This document shows positions 1 through 10,780 of a DNA stretch of 50,006 nt, piece after piece. Origin of the DNA: Actinomyces bowdenii. GTDB lineage: Bacteria; Actinomycetota; Actinomycetes; Actinomycetales; Actinomycetaceae. Below the pieces are notes generated by a model. That model was not told where the DNA came from. It worked only from the letters and a program-made list of their open reading frames with translations, and made no database searches. The DNA lies in NCBI RefSeq assembly GCF_017592395.1, contig NZ_JAGFOU010000026.1, positions 1 through 50,006 of the forward strand, written 5' to 3'. Position numbers and translations under genes: made by a program. Each line of letters opens with the position of its first letter. Position 1 is the first letter of the stretch.

Positions 1-6
1 GGTTCT

Positions 7-67
7 TGGGCATCGTGGGACACTCCTAGTGATTCTTGGTCGAACAGCTGGGCTCCCACGATGCCCA
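7..67. repeat. 14-bp perfect inverted repeat at window start
   Basis: Bases 7-20 (TGGGCATCGTGGGA) are exactly inverted at 54-67, with a 33-base spacer. It could be a terminator for a gene left of the window or the end of a mobile element. No T-tract follows on either strand. Confidence 0.6.
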
Positions 68-141
68 CCCCAGCCACCCTCGCCGGCCAGGCCCGCAGGA
101 ATTGCCACCACACTACGAGACGCACCCCAACCGGAGCGCCG

Positions 142-236
142 CTGCACATCTTCAGCCCGCAGCAGGCCGCCCCGGACCAGACGAGCCCCGGAATCATGCG
201 GATCGACCAGGTGGTCGATTCTTGAAGATGTGCAGC
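142..236. repeat. family-A palindromic repeat, copy A1
   Basis: About 95 bp bounded by CTGCACATCTTCAG at the left and its near-inverse (TTGAAGATGTGCAGC) at the right. The interior is alignable with the copy at 43739-43832 in reverse orientation (shared blocks such as GAGCCCCGGAATC) and less closely with the copy at 14275-14369. It carries no coding capacity. It looks like a dispersed REP/MITE-like element or a structured RNA. Confidence 0.75.
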
Positions 237-502
237 ACCGGGGGCGCCTCAGGGCACGCCCCGCCGATCTGGACGACCCTCCCAGCGCTCCAGAGCACTC
301 CGGCCAGCAGGCCGCGCGGAACACACCAGCAGGATGCGGGGGTCGTCGGCAGAACGCCGGGGTCGTCGGTAGAACGCATGCCTCCCCGGGGTGCGATGTG
401 CCGGCATCCCCCGCGAACTGCGGCGCCAACGAGGACATGCCCCTGGTGGCCGAGGAGCTCGGGGCCTGACCTGAGTCCTGCGGAGCCGGGTCAAACGTTT
501 CC

Positions 503-572
503 TGCTGGGTCACCCGCATTCCGCCTGCCGATACCCGCGCATATGGCCCAGCGGGATGCGGGTAAGCCAGCA
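503..572. repeat. family-B imperfect palindrome
   Basis: Left arm 503-524 begins TGCTGGGTCACCCGCAT. Right arm 551-572 is its imperfect inverse. The left arm resembles 43165-43187, which also has an inverse partner nearby (43231-43241), suggesting a second dispersed repeat family. Confidence 0.5.
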
Positions 573-631
573 AGCAGCGCCCTATAGAACTGCCGACGGA
601 GCCGGGGCGGAGGCGCCCACGCGGTCAACGG

Positions 632-1319
632 CTACCCTCCCGTGGGGGCCGCGGAGGGCTCTGCAGGAGTAGTCTGCGCATCGGCGGTGGGATGCGCGTA
701 GGGCGGTCTGGCCTCCTCCATGGTTCTGCCCCAGCCCGGGACCGGCTCCTCCCCGCACAGCCATGGCAGAGCCGATTGCGTGAGATTGATCAGATTCACC
801 TTCGGATCCCCCTTCATCAGCGACAAGTCATGAGCGCGCAAGGCCAGGTAGTGATCCCCGCATGTGAAGAGGGTCGACCCGTAACGGACATCCGGACCCT
901 TATCCACATTCGCCCGACCACTGCCCTCAACACCCTCGAAGGAGAAATCACTACCATACCGACCCATGGCCAGTTGCGCAGTATCCCACGGATCACGGCC
1001 ATCATAGATGTACCAGAACTTCACATAGAGAGCAGAGCCACGCTCCCCCCAACTTCATCCAGCAAACGTACGCATCCTGCCCATTCCTTGGATAAGTCGT
1101 GACGTAATACCGAGAGCCGAACATGGCCTCCAAGGCCTCATCGGGAATACCGGGGCACCTACTGTAGCTCCCCTCATCGGTGGGCGCCTGCGTGCTCACC
1201 ACCGCCTGCGTCGAGCGAGCTGACGGCGACGCAGCCCCATCAGCCCAGCCATTACAGGCACTCAGCATCACGCACAGCGCAGCAGCCGCCACACCACGCA
1301 CACCAGACCTCATCCGCAT
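632..1319 (-). pseudogene. frameshifted lipoprotein gene
   Basis: Two overlapping minus-strand frames make one gene. The 5' part (from 1319) has a signal peptide with lipobox LSAC, then a Ser/Thr-rich linker and a region with several Cys and Trp. It runs out of frame at a run of six C (plus strand 1045-1050). Removing one base joins MKLG to ERGSALYVKFWYIYDG and continues in the second frame to 632. The product would be a secreted lipoprotein of about 230 residues with no family I recognise. It lies 3' of the large exported protein on the same strand and may be co-transcribed. The break could be a real null allele, slippage at the homopolymer, or a base-calling error. Confidence 0.7.
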
Positions 1320-1350
1320 ATCCTCAACGCGACCGACATACCGCTTCTTC

Positions 1351-3303
1351 TCAACTGCCCCACCTATGTGACGGAGGGGTCATCGATTCAGGCTCTGCAG
1401 CGTTATATCCCTCATCAAAAGCATCCGAAATACTATTTCGGAAATCAAGCTCAGGACGTAACGGACTGGTCAACTGGCCAGCGATGCGCCGCAAGCCGTC
1501 CTGCACGTCAGCAGAATTAAGTTGCTCAGGACTCATCTCAGAAGTCAAAGGCTTCCCACTCGAATCGACAATCTTATCAACATTCTCATTAAAGCGACCA
1601 AGACCCCCGCCCGTGCGTGACGCCGCACCTTGGAGATCCTCAACATTGTACAACCCACTATTGAGGAGAGCCAGAGCGACCTGCCTGGAATTACCGCTCT
1701 TCGCTTCACTCTCTATATCCACCCCCTTATCCCTCGCCCCATCAAGACCATCCACCGCAAAAGGCTTCCCCTCGGAGACAGCCAGAGAGGCCACCGGACC
1801 CGCCACCGGGATAAGTCCAGCCGCGAAAAAGGTGACCGTTATTTGCGGAGCCCCTAATTTACCGCTACGCTCCCCGTGGACCATCAGCAGGTGACTGATA
1901 GCGCCGGCGAAGAAGCCATTGGTAGCACTCTGCTTCTCAATAGCCTCTTGAATGAGCTCCGGATCCCCTGTGGCGTTATAGACGGCGACCGCTTCCTGGA
2001 GCCGCTTGTCATGGTGATTGGTCATCACCTCACCCAGGTGCGACGACGCCTCGGGGCTCTGGGAGATCTGGCCCACGAGATACGTCAATGCCCGGTCGGC
2101 CAGCAAGGGGTTATATGATTTTTCCCCCGTGGCGGCATCGACCAGGCCCTCGATCGCCCCAATAGGATTTCCTGGCTTCACGGAACGATCAACCGCCTCA
2201 GGATGGCGCGCCACTATATGGGAGACCAGTTGGCGCCCTTCCTCCGATAGCGGGGGCGCTTCATTACCTGACCCCAGCCCATTGAGAATACCGGACACTG
2301 CGGTCGCTGTCGCAGACTTATCGAAGTCCCCCGTCTTCTCGTCGGGCGGCACCAGGCTCAATGGAGCCCCGTCATGACGATCGATCCGGTCCCCCAGGCG
2401 AGCCCAGCCGGTGGTCCACTGCTCATCCGTTAAGGCACCTTTCTCAATGAGCTGTTGAATGCGGTTGGCATACACCACCGACCCTCCATCACTGATGGCG
2501 TCCGGAGTCGCAGGGGCCGCCGGGGTGGGAATCAGCCACTCGCGACCAGCCTCCGGATTCCCCGTCATCGCATGAACCACACTACTCAAAGGATGCAGAC
2601 GCACTGGCATCGCACTGCTTCTGACCCCCAGGCCATGCCCGGACACCAGTGGAGGCTCAACGTTTTCGAGCCGCTGGGCCAAGGCCACGAGCATCACGTC
2701 GCTGTAGTCCAGCCCAACACTCTCCAGAAGTCCATCACCATCACTGTCGACCTCTCTGGAAGCGGACAGTATCTCAGTCACAGCAACAGCACGACCACCG
2801 CCCCTCAGCACAGCATCCGCAAGGCCACCTGCGAACTCCTCGGAGTCATCATCCGCCCACATCACCGACGCGCTGGACAGGATCCTCCCCATCACCTCAA
2901 CTACATCATTTCCCGCCGCAGGCCTGGGAGACGGCACATAACTATGGGGCAGATCATTAGACGCGAACCTCCCGCTCACACCCACCACGCAGTCAACAAC
3001 CCCAGCCGCCCCCAGGGCATCCACCACCCCGGTCGCATACTGAGCATCATCCCCACCAGCACGCAAAGCCCCCAGCACCTCATCCCACTGCTCACCGGAG
3101 CCGCCCCACCTCACACGATCCGCCAACCGCGCCGCATCACCCCAGCCCCGCTCCGTCACTGACGAGACCCCGTCCGGTGCGCCACCCCCAGCGACCACAC
3201 AGCCCCCACCAGGCCGCCAGCCCACACCCACAACACCACCCACCACCAAAGCGACAGACAGCACCACCCACACCACGCCACGCCCACCAGAACTCACACT
3301 CAT
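1351..3303 (-). CDS. large exported/membrane-anchored protein of unknown function (DUF6571-like?)
   Basis: The 650-residue product starts with a hydrophobic segment (about residues 10-30) typical of an uncleaved signal anchor. The rest is predicted extracytoplasmic, mostly helical and without metal or catalytic motifs that I can recognise. Its style, with long helical blocks and a LLMVHGERSGKLGAPQ-type hydrophobic stretch near residue 480, recalls proteins annotated DUF6571 in actinobacteria. That assignment is from memory and unverified. GC content is visibly lower than in core genes. The last ~40 residues are duplicated in the upstream remnant at 3337-3490, so this was once a tandem pair. 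The start ATG at 3303 follows a purine-rich stretch. Confidence 0.65.
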   Translation of the reverse strand: MSVSSGGRGVVWVVLSVALVVGGVVGVGWRPGGGCVVAGGGAPDGVSSVTERGWGDAARLADRVRWGGSGEQWDEVLGALRAGGDDAQYATGVVDALGAAGVVDCVVGVSGRFASNDLPHSYVPSPRPAAGNDVVEVMGRILSSASVMWADDDSEEFAGGLADAVLRGGGRAVAVTEILSASREVDSDGDGLLESVGLDYSDVMLVALAQRLENVEPPLVSGHGLGVRSSAMPVRLHPLSSVVHAMTGNPEAGREWLIPTPAAPATPDAISDGGSVVYANRIQQLIEKGALTDEQWTTGWARLGDRIDRHDGAPLSLVPPDEKTGDFDKSATATAVSGILNGLGSGNEAPPLSEEGRQLVSHIVARHPEAVDRSVKPGNPIGAIEGLVDAATGEKSYNPLLADRALTYLVGQISQSPEASSHLGEVMTNHHDKRLQEAVAVYNATGDPELIQEAIEKQSATNGFFAGAISHLLMVHGERSGKLGAPQITVTFFAAGLIPVAGPVASLAVSEGKPFAVDGLDGARDKGVDIESEAKSGNSRQVALALLNSGLYNVEDLQGAASRTGGGLGRFNENVDKIVDSSGKPLTSEMSPEQLNSADVQDGLRRIAGQLTSPLRPELDFRNSISDAFDEGYNAAEPESMTPPSHRWGS

Positions 3304-3596
3304 GCCGTCATCCTGATCCTCAACACGGCCAGCATCTCATTCCTCTGTATTCCATTTATGCGAAGGCGGAGCAGCTTCCCTAGGATTTGTTGCATCATAC
3401 CCTTCACCAAAAGCACTAGAAATGACGCCTTGAAAATCAAGAGCCGGGCGTGACGGACTGCGCAGAACTCCACCAATATTTCGCCCTCCCCGTCACCACC
3501 GCTCTCTGACAGGCCAGGGCCCATGTAGCTGTAGTTCGGGCTGGTATTGCTGCTGTAGTTACTACTAGTGCTGCCGCCGCAGACGCTGCAGGACAT
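3300..3596 (-). CDS. short ORF with strong ribosome site, probably chimeric
   Basis: ATG at 3596 is preceded by AGGAGGGGG at a good distance. The first ~38 residues (MSCSVCGGSTSSNYSS...) are Ser/Asn/Gly-rich. The frame then runs across the pseudogene remnant of 3337-3490 in another reading frame. It is likely the 5' end of a lost gene joined by deletion to the remnant. No family is recognised, and it may not be functional. Confidence 0.3.
   Translation of the reverse strand: MSCSVCGGSTSSNYSSNTSPNYSYMGPGLSESGGDGEGEILVEFCAVRHARLLIFKASFLVLLVKGMMQQILGKLLRLRINGIQRNEMLAVLRIRMTA
3337..3490 (-). pseudogene. 3' remnant of a second copy of the 1351-3303 gene
   Basis: Read on the minus strand, this stretch encodes RSPSRPALDFQGVISSAFGE and continues EGYDATNP ... 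PPSHKWNTEE then stop. The end of the intact gene reads TSPLRPELDFRNSISDAF then DEGYNAAEP ... PPSHRWGS. Only the C-terminal ~48 codons survive, and there is no start codon in that frame. It is best explained as the tail of a deleted tandem paralogue. Confidence 0.75.
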
Positions 3597-3753
3597 CAAC
3601 GACCCCCTCCTGGATCCAGGGATACGACCAGGGCCGGCCGTGATCTGAATGTTACGTAGGCCACCTACCCTTATGTCAAGGGACTCAACCGCAGCAGCGA
3701 GCACCGCCCCACGCCCATCCCAGGATCACCGGCCCGACGCACCACGGGCGTTC

Positions 3754-5127
3754 CTACTCCCCCTTGAACCTCATGCCCGCGGTGAAGCCCATGGGGTTGG
3801 CCTCGTAGTCGGCCAGGGTCTGCTCATCGAGGGCCAGGAAGTCGGCGTCGTCGGTCAGGGGCTCGTCGTTCTCCATCTCCCCGACGAGGATGGCCTCCAT
3901 CTCCTGGGTGTCGCCGCCGAGGTAGGCCCGCTCGTCGCGGTGCTGGGGCAGGACCGTGTGGACGTAGTCGGCCACTGCCTCCTCGGTGCTCACGTCACGC
4001 TGCTGGGCCTCCGACATGTACCACCGGTGCTCCAGGACCTCATGGAAGATCTCCGCCGGCTCCAGCTTGCGGCGCAGTTCCAGGGGCACGGCCAGGATCG
4101 TGGGCTCGAAGACCTCGGCCAGCCAGGCGTGGGAGACCAGTTCAATGGGATCGTCCTTACGGCCCATGATCGTGCGGTAGGCCTCCAGGTCGTTGAGCAT
4201 GCGCTGACCCTGCCGCTCCTGGACATCCAGGCCCGTCAGCCGCATCACCTGACGGTGGTAGTGGCCGGCGTCCACCACCTTGGGCTGGATCGACAGCCTC
4301 GCCCCCGACGCATCCGTGCTCATCGTCAGCTCACCGACGTCGTAGCCCAGCTCGTTGAGCTCCTCGATGCGCCGGCGCACCCGCCAGCGCTCCTCCATGG
4401 AGAAGGACTCCTCGGCGGTCAGGACCCGCCACAGCTCGCCGTAGCGGCCCACGATCCGGTCGCCGATCTCGATGGTGTCCACACTGGGCTCGAGCAGCGC
4501 GCCTGCTTGGAGGTCCATGAGCTCGCCGATGATGTTGGTGCGGGCGACGTCGATGTCGTACAGGCGCTTGCCCTCGGTGAGCCCCTCGGGGTGGAGCTCA
4601 CCGGTCTCGGCGTCCACCAGGTAGGCGGCGAAGGCCCCGGCGTCGCGCCGGAACAGCGTGTTGGACAGGGACACATCGCCCCAGTAGAAGCCCAGCAGGT
4701 GGAGGCGCACGAGCAGCACGGCCAGCGCATCGATGAGGCGCGTGGCGGTCTCGGGGCGCATGTACTGGCTGAACAGGGCCCGGTAGGGCAGGGAGTAGGA
4801 CAGGTGCTCGGTGACGAGCACGGAGTTGAGGGGATCGCCGGCCAGGTCGGTGCGCCCCGTGATGACCGCCGTCGGCTGAACGCAGGGCGCCCCCAGGCGC
4901 ACCAGGTCCCGCAGGAGCTCGTACTCGCGGTGGGCGACCGACTCCCCGATCTCCTTGACGGCGATGACGCGCTCGGAGAGGTTGACGAAGCGCACGATAT
5001 GCCGGGACAGCCCGCGGGGAAGGGCGGCGAGGACCTCGGAGGGCCACTGCTCCAGGGGGATCTCCCAGGGCAGGTCGAGCAGCGCAGGGTCGATCGTCGC
5101 CGCGGTGATCTGCATGGACTGAGGCAT
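3754..5127 (-). CDS. DUF4032 / kinase-like fold protein
   Basis: The 457-residue protein has a lipopolysaccharide-kinase-like (Kdo/WaaP type) region: an N-terminal lobe with VIAVKEIG, then a catalytic-loop-like GDVSLSNTLF and YLVDAETG in the place of an HRD...N and DFG pair. The C-terminal half matches what is called DUF4032 in actinobacteria. The substrate is unknown. The start at 5127 is chosen because GACAAT (minus strand, 5139-5134) lies six bases upstream, the leaderless pattern seen across the window, and the protein begins MPQSMQITAATIDP. A longer frame to 5184 has no support. The gene is convergent to nothing and is followed by a spacer to the exported protein. Confidence 0.75.
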   Translation of the reverse strand: MPQSMQITAATIDPALLDLPWEIPLEQWPSEVLAALPRGLSRHIVRFVNLSERVIAVKEIGESVAHREYELLRDLVRLGAPCVQPTAVITGRTDLAGDPLNSVLVTEHLSYSLPYRALFSQYMRPETATRLIDALAVLLVRLHLLGFYWGDVSLSNTLFRRDAGAFAAYLVDAETGELHPEGLTEGKRLYDIDVARTNIIGELMDLQAGALLEPSVDTIEIGDRIVGRYGELWRVLTAEESFSMEERWRVRRRIEELNELGYDVGELTMSTDASGARLSIQPKVVDAGHYHRQVMRLTGLDVQERQGQRMLNDLEAYRTIMGRKDDPIELVSHAWLAEVFEPTILAVPLELRRKLEPAEIFHEVLEHRWYMSEAQQRDVSTEEAVADYVHTVLPQHRDERAYLGGDTQEMEAILVGEMENDEPLTDDADFLALDEQTLADYEANPMGFTAGMRFKGE

Positions 5128-5133
5128 GGCCCC

Positions 5134-5139
5134 ATTGTC
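5134..5139 (-). promoter_or_regulatory. -10 box, leaderless start at 5127
   Basis: GACAAT on the minus strand ends six bases before the ATG, so the transcript probably starts at the start codon. Confidence 0.45.
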
Positions 5140-5237
5140 CCACCTCTCCACGCCGGGCGCCCTCCGACGGCCCCGAGGCATCAAGGCGTGGATCCCCTCA
5201 CCCCCGGGCCGCTCCCCCGCCCCTCATCCCTCTCGCG

Positions 5238-5278
5238 CCGGTGCCCCGCCGCTGCACGAGGCAGCGACGGGGCACCGG
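5238..5278 (-). terminator. hairpin after ABC ATPase gene
   Basis: CCGGTGCCCCG (5238-5248) pairs with CGGGGCACCGG (5268-5278). Additional pairing CTGC/GCAG lies inside. It sits just downstream of the ATPase stop (5298). There is no U-tract, as is common in high-GC actinobacteria. Confidence 0.6.
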
Positions 5279-5297
5279 GAATCAGGGCGGAGCCGGA

Positions 5298-6425
5298 TCA
5301 CACGGGCAGGCGCTCACCGGTGGAGGCCGAGAAGATGTGCTCCTGGCCGGGACGGATGCGCACGTAGACGGTCTCGCCGGGCTCGGGGGCGGTCCGCGGG
5401 GGAACGCGCACGATGATCTGGCTGGAGTCCTCACCGGAGCCGAGCTTGGCGTCGGAGGTCTCGGCGCCCACCAGCTCGCCGTAGATGTAGGCGTCCGAGC
5501 CCAGCTCCTCGACGAAGGACAGGCGCACCGGGATGGAGTGCTCGTCCTCGGCGGAGACCACATCCAGGGACTCGGGGCGGAAGCCGATGGTCACCTTGCC
5601 GCCGTCCTCGGGCTTGATCGCATCCAGGGTGGCGCGGGACAGCTGGATCCTGGCCGCGCCGATGGTGGCCACATCCCCCTCCACCGTGAACTGCCCCAGG
5701 TTCATGGCCGGGGAGCCGATGAAGCCCGCGACGAAGTCGTTGGCCGGCTTGTCGTACATCTCGCGGGGGGTGCCGACCTGCTGGAGCAGGCCGTCCTTGA
5801 GCACCGCGATGCGGTCGCCCATGGTCAGGGCCTCGGTCTGGTCGTGGGTGACGTAGACCGTGGTCACGCCCAGGGAGCGCTGCAGGGAGGCGATCTGGGT
5901 GCGGGTCTGGACGCGCAGCTTGGCGTCCAGGTTGGACAGCGGCTCGTCCATGAGGAAGACCTTGGGCTTGCGAACGATGGCACGGCCCATGGCCACGCGC
6001 TGGCGCTGACCGCCGGAGAGGGCCTTGGGCTTGCGGTCCAGGTACTCGGTGAGGCCCAGGATCTTGGCGGCCTCCTTGACCCGCTTGTCGATCTCGGCCT
6101 TGGGCGTGCCCGCGATCTTCAGGGCGAAGCCCATGTTGTCGTGCACGGACATGTGCGGGTACAGGGCGTAGTTCTGGAAGACCATGGCGATGTCGCGGTC
6201 CTTGGGCTGGACGTCGGTGACATCGCGGTCCCCGATGAGGATGCGGCCGGAGTTGACGTCCTCCAGGCCCGCGAGCATGCGCAGGGAGGTCGACTTCCCG
6301 CATCCGGAGGGGCCGACCAGGACGAGGAACTCCCCATCGGCGATCTCAAGGTTGAGGGCATCCACACTGGGGCGGTCATTGCCCGGGTAGATGCGCGTGG
6401 CATTGTCAAAGGTCACTGTTGCCAT
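5298..6425 (-). CDS. ugpC: ABC transporter ATP-binding protein, MsiK/UgpC type
   Basis: The 375-residue cytoplasmic ATPase energises carbohydrate ABC importers. Walker A is GPSGCGKS, the signature LSGGQRQRVAMGRA, and Walker B FLMDEPLSNLDAKLR, followed by YVTHDQTEALTMGDR. The C-terminal third is the TOBE/OB-type regulatory domain of the MalK family (IGFRPESLDVV, YVRIRPGQEHIF). The length is typical. ATG at 6425 follows AAGGG at good spacing. Upstream frame extension to 7055 is a shadow of the kinase gene on the other strand. No permease or binding protein is adjacent, which fits a shared ATPase serving several sugar importers as MsiK does in Streptomyces. The choice between ugpC and msiK names is arbitrary. 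Confidence 0.9.
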   Translation of the reverse strand: MATVTFDNATRIYPGNDRPSVDALNLEIADGEFLVLVGPSGCGKSTSLRMLAGLEDVNSGRILIGDRDVTDVQPKDRDIAMVFQNYALYPHMSVHDNMGFALKIAGTPKAEIDKRVKEAAKILGLTEYLDRKPKALSGGQRQRVAMGRAIVRKPKVFLMDEPLSNLDAKLRVQTRTQIASLQRSLGVTTVYVTHDQTEALTMGDRIAVLKDGLLQQVGTPREMYDKPANDFVAGFIGSPAMNLGQFTVEGDVATIGAARIQLSRATLDAIKPEDGGKVTIGFRPESLDVVSAEDEHSIPVRLSFVEELGSDAYIYGELVGAETSDAKLGSGEDSSQIIVRVPPRTAPEPGETVYVRIRPGQEHIFSASTGERLPV

Positions 6426-6497
6426 GAGGCCCTTCCCTTCACCGGCAGGTACGTGCCGGACGATCCGTGGTGAAAGGTGCCGATGCGTGTCCGCACT

Positions 6498-6542
6498 GAC
6501 ACATGCCACCCGGGGAGGTCGTCCCGGGTGACGGACACATGC
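6498..6542. promoter_or_regulatory. possible operator between ATPase and kinase genes
   Basis: CACCCGGG (6507-6514) is exactly inverted at 6523-6530. This palindrome is flanked by two direct GACACATGC repeats (6498-6506 and 6534-6542). It lies in the divergent spacer about 80 bases upstream of the ATPase start, so a regulator could bind here. No regulator is identified. Confidence 0.4.
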
Positions 6543-6698
6543 TGTCACACAATCACCTCGATCACCAAGTGCTGCGCACCATCGATCAGCCCGGATCCCG
6601 GCCCGCGCCATTGCCGCGCCCGCGGCACTGCGACCCTCCTCACGGCCGGAGACGCCCAGGGGCCGGCCCTGCCCTCCTCCAGCCCTCCTCGCGACCGG

Positions 6699-6704
6699 TA
6701 CTGT
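6699..6704 (+). promoter_or_regulatory. -10 box, leaderless start at 6712
   Basis: TACTGT ends seven bases before the kinase ATG, and no convincing ribosome site is present. Confidence 0.6.
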
Positions 6705-6711
6705 GGGGGTC

Positions 6712-8817
<2,106 letters not shown>

Positions 8818-9059
8818 GCGCCCCGCACCTGGGGGCCCTGTCACCGGGCCGATCACGAACCGGTCCCCACAGCAGCGGCGGGGATGCTTCCCAGGGCCGT
8901 ATCAGGCACAATGCGGACGATGGTCCTATCGTCCGGCAGTCGCCCGGCGGCTGTCCGACGACCGTCTCCCGACCGCCCGTCACCCCGATCACCGCCAGGT
9001 AGTCACTGGATCATCGCAAGACAATCGCAGCACGATCACCACCATGTGAGGAGCACAGC

Positions 9060-10016
9060 GTGGCCCCCAATGAGCCCCGTCCCACCAAGGCGCAGCGCCG
9101 CGAGGCCGCCAGAGCCAAGGCCAAGGCGCTGCGCGAGGCCGAGGAGCGCCGAGCCAGGCGCAGCATGATCACGCGCCGCAGCCTCATCGGTGCCGGCGCG
9201 CTCACCGCAGTGGGCACCACCGGCTGGCTCGTCTACGACCGCAGGCGCGACGCCGCCGAGGCGGCCGCCCGGGCCAGTTCGCTGCCGCCGGCCGGCGGGG
9301 GCATCGTGGAGGAGAAGGCGGCGAAGAAGGGGGTGCCCTCCCCCGTCCTGGCCGACGGCTCCTGGACCTATGGCAAGGCGAGCGCACTGGACTCCATCAT
9401 CCAGGGCGCTCCGGTTCTCGACGTGTACTTCGACTACTCCTGCCACTTCTGCGCCGACTTCGAGACGCTGCACGCCCAGGAGATCAGCGCGCTCCTGGAC
9501 GCGGGCCGGATCACCCTGGCCCTCCACCCCTCCGACATCCTCACCCAGGACTGGACCGATATGGTCATGAACGCCATGGGGCTGGTGCTCGACGAGGCCC
9601 CGGACACCGCCCTGGCCTTCCACACCGCCGCCCTGGGGTTCTTCTCCGAGGTCTTCGCCTCCAAGGACGGCAGCCGGCTCACCGTGGAGAACCTCGTGAC
9701 CGCTGCCACCTCCGCAGGGGTGCCCGCCGATATCACCGGCAGATTCGACAAGACCTACAAGAACAACACCTACGGGCCCTGGACCGTGCTGGCCCAGGAG
9801 TCCTTCCAGAGCCGCGGGCTCGAGGGCACTCCCACGGTCTTCCTCGGCGGTGAGAAGATCGACCTGTCCACGCTGTCCTCCCCCACGGCCCTGACCGATC
9901 TGGTCGACGGCCTCGACGGCGCGGGCGCCGCCGGGGGGTCGGCGGGAGCGGGCGAGCCGGCGTCACCGGCCGCCGGCACCGGCGAGGACCCGGCATCCGC
10001 GGCGCCCACCGAGTAG
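9060..10016 (+). CDS. DsbA-family membrane-anchored thioredoxin-fold protein
   Basis: The 318-residue protein has a charged helical N-terminus (about 1-38), then TRRSLIGAGALTAVG, a signal anchor with a twin-arginine look. The outside domain has the active site CHFC (Cys128 and Cys131) in DVYFDYSCHFCADFE, and ends with the cis-Pro segment GTPTVFLGGEKI, the layout of DsbA/thioredoxin_4 proteins. It is probably an extracytoplasmic disulfide oxidoreductase. A Gly/Ala/Pro-rich tail of ~45 residues follows. GTG at 9060 has TGAGGAG seven bases upstream. It is followed by tRNA-Thr. Confidence 0.85.
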   Translation: MAPNEPRPTKAQRREAARAKAKALREAEERRARRSMITRRSLIGAGALTAVGTTGWLVYDRRRDAAEAAARASSLPPAGGGIVEEKAAKKGVPSPVLADGSWTYGKASALDSIIQGAPVLDVYFDYSCHFCADFETLHAQEISALLDAGRITLALHPSDILTQDWTDMVMNAMGLVLDEAPDTALAFHTAALGFFSEVFASKDGSRLTVENLVTAATSAGVPADITGRFDKTYKNNTYGPWTVLAQESFQSRGLEGTPTVFLGGEKIDLSTLSSPTALTDLVDGLDGAGAAGGSAGAGEPASPAAGTGEDPASAAPTE

Positions 10017-10105
10017 GGCCCCGGCCGCCGACCCCGGCGGCCTCCGGCTTTCCTCGGCCGGTCGCCTGTGCCACACTGTCCCACGCATGAGCCCCGTGGG
10101 GCCCC

Positions 10106-10181
10106 GCCGCTTTAGCTCAGTTGGTAGAGCAGCTGTCTTGTAAACAGCAGGTCGTCGGTTCGAGTCCGACAAGCGGCTCCA
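10106..10181 (+). tRNA. tRNA-Thr (anticodon TGT)
   Basis: The acceptor stem GCCGCTT pairs with AAGCGGC (10171-10177), followed by T and an encoded CCA. The D-arm is TAGCTCAGTTGGTAGAGCA, the anticodon stem-loop GCTGT-CTTGTAA-ACAGC gives anticodon TGT, and the T-arm has GGTTCGAGTCC. TGT reads ACA (Thr). Confidence 0.97.
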
Positions 10182-10337
10182 CCCAGCCCGGGACTCTCAG
10201 CGATCCAAGACGCCCAGCCCATGACCAGCACTGCGGTTCCCGGAGACAATCGAAGGGATGACTGACGAGGGCGGGCGCGGCATACGGGGTCCGTATCGCG
10301 CCGGCTCCCTCATCCCGCCCGGTGACGGTGGGGCGGT

Positions 10338-10343
10338 TAGGCT
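10338..10343 (+). promoter_or_regulatory. -10 box, leaderless start at 10350
   Basis: TAGGCT ends six bases before the ATG of the DsrE-like gene. Confidence 0.6.
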
Positions 10344-10349
10344 CCCACC

Positions 10350-10685
10350 ATGAGCGGGCCGTTGTACCTCCTGCATGTCACCCAGGCCGATCGCTGGCCA
10401 GCAGTCCTGAGCAATCTGGCGAACCTGGCCGATCTGGGCTGTGCCGGGCGAGTCCGGGTGATGATCAACGGCACGGCCATCTATGTCCTCCAGGGCGATA
10501 ACGACTGGACTCGCGCCATGCACCGCGCAGCCGAGGCGGGCACCGTCCTCGAGGTCTGCCAACGCTCCTTGGCCAACCATGGGATCGACCCGGGGAGCCT
10601 GCCGGAGTGGATCACCCCGGTGCGGGCGGCCATCCCCGTCATCGCCGAGCACACTGCGGCAGGCTGCACCTACATCAAGCCCTGA
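10350..10685 (+). CDS. DsrE-like small protein
   Basis: The 111-residue soluble protein has an alternating strand/helix pattern (LYLLHVTQADRW, VRVMINGTAIYVLQG, VLEVCQRSL) typical of the DsrE/DsrF-like fold. One Cys lies in VCQRS, near where DsrE proteins carry their sulfur-binding Cys. No TusBCD partners are adjacent, so a sulfur-relay role is only possible. The spacer between it and the tRNA has nothing else. Confidence 0.6.
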   Translation: MSGPLYLLHVTQADRWPAVLSNLANLADLGCAGRVRVMINGTAIYVLQGDNDWTRAMHRAAEAGTVLEVCQRSLANHGIDPGSLPEWITPVRAAIPVIAEHTAAGCTYIKP

Positions 10686-10707
10686 CCGGCAGGCAGGGTG
10701 CGGAGGA

Positions 10708-10713
10708 TAGGCT
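10708..10713 (+). promoter_or_regulatory. possible -10 box for the RlmC-type gene
   Basis: TAGGCT lies about 68 bases before the GTG at 10781. Spacing implies a ~60-base leader rather than a leaderless start. Confidence 0.35.
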
Positions 10714-10780
10714 GTGCCCCCGCACCGACGCCCACGGCCGCCCGGGAGGATGAGATGCCGGTAGTGACAGGTACCCGCCA

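Larger units (their letters stand above)
1..631. other. gene-free repeat-rich stretch
   Basis: Open frames here are proline/arginine-rich and lack a credible start site or recognisable domain, so I call no gene. The stretch holds the 7-67 inverted repeat, a family-A palindromic element (142-236), a 20-bp tandem duplication (336-355 and 356-375, two mismatches) and a family-B imperfect palindrome (503-572). Confidence 0.6.

Noticed and set aside
336..375. Two 20-bp tandem units as a CRISPR-like repeat
   Set aside because: Directly adjacent with no spacer and only two copies. No CRISPR array is seen in the window.
36..587. Plus-strand 183-residue frame at the window start
   Set aside because: Pro/Arg/His-rich, runs through a palindromic repeat, has no ribosome site or domain.
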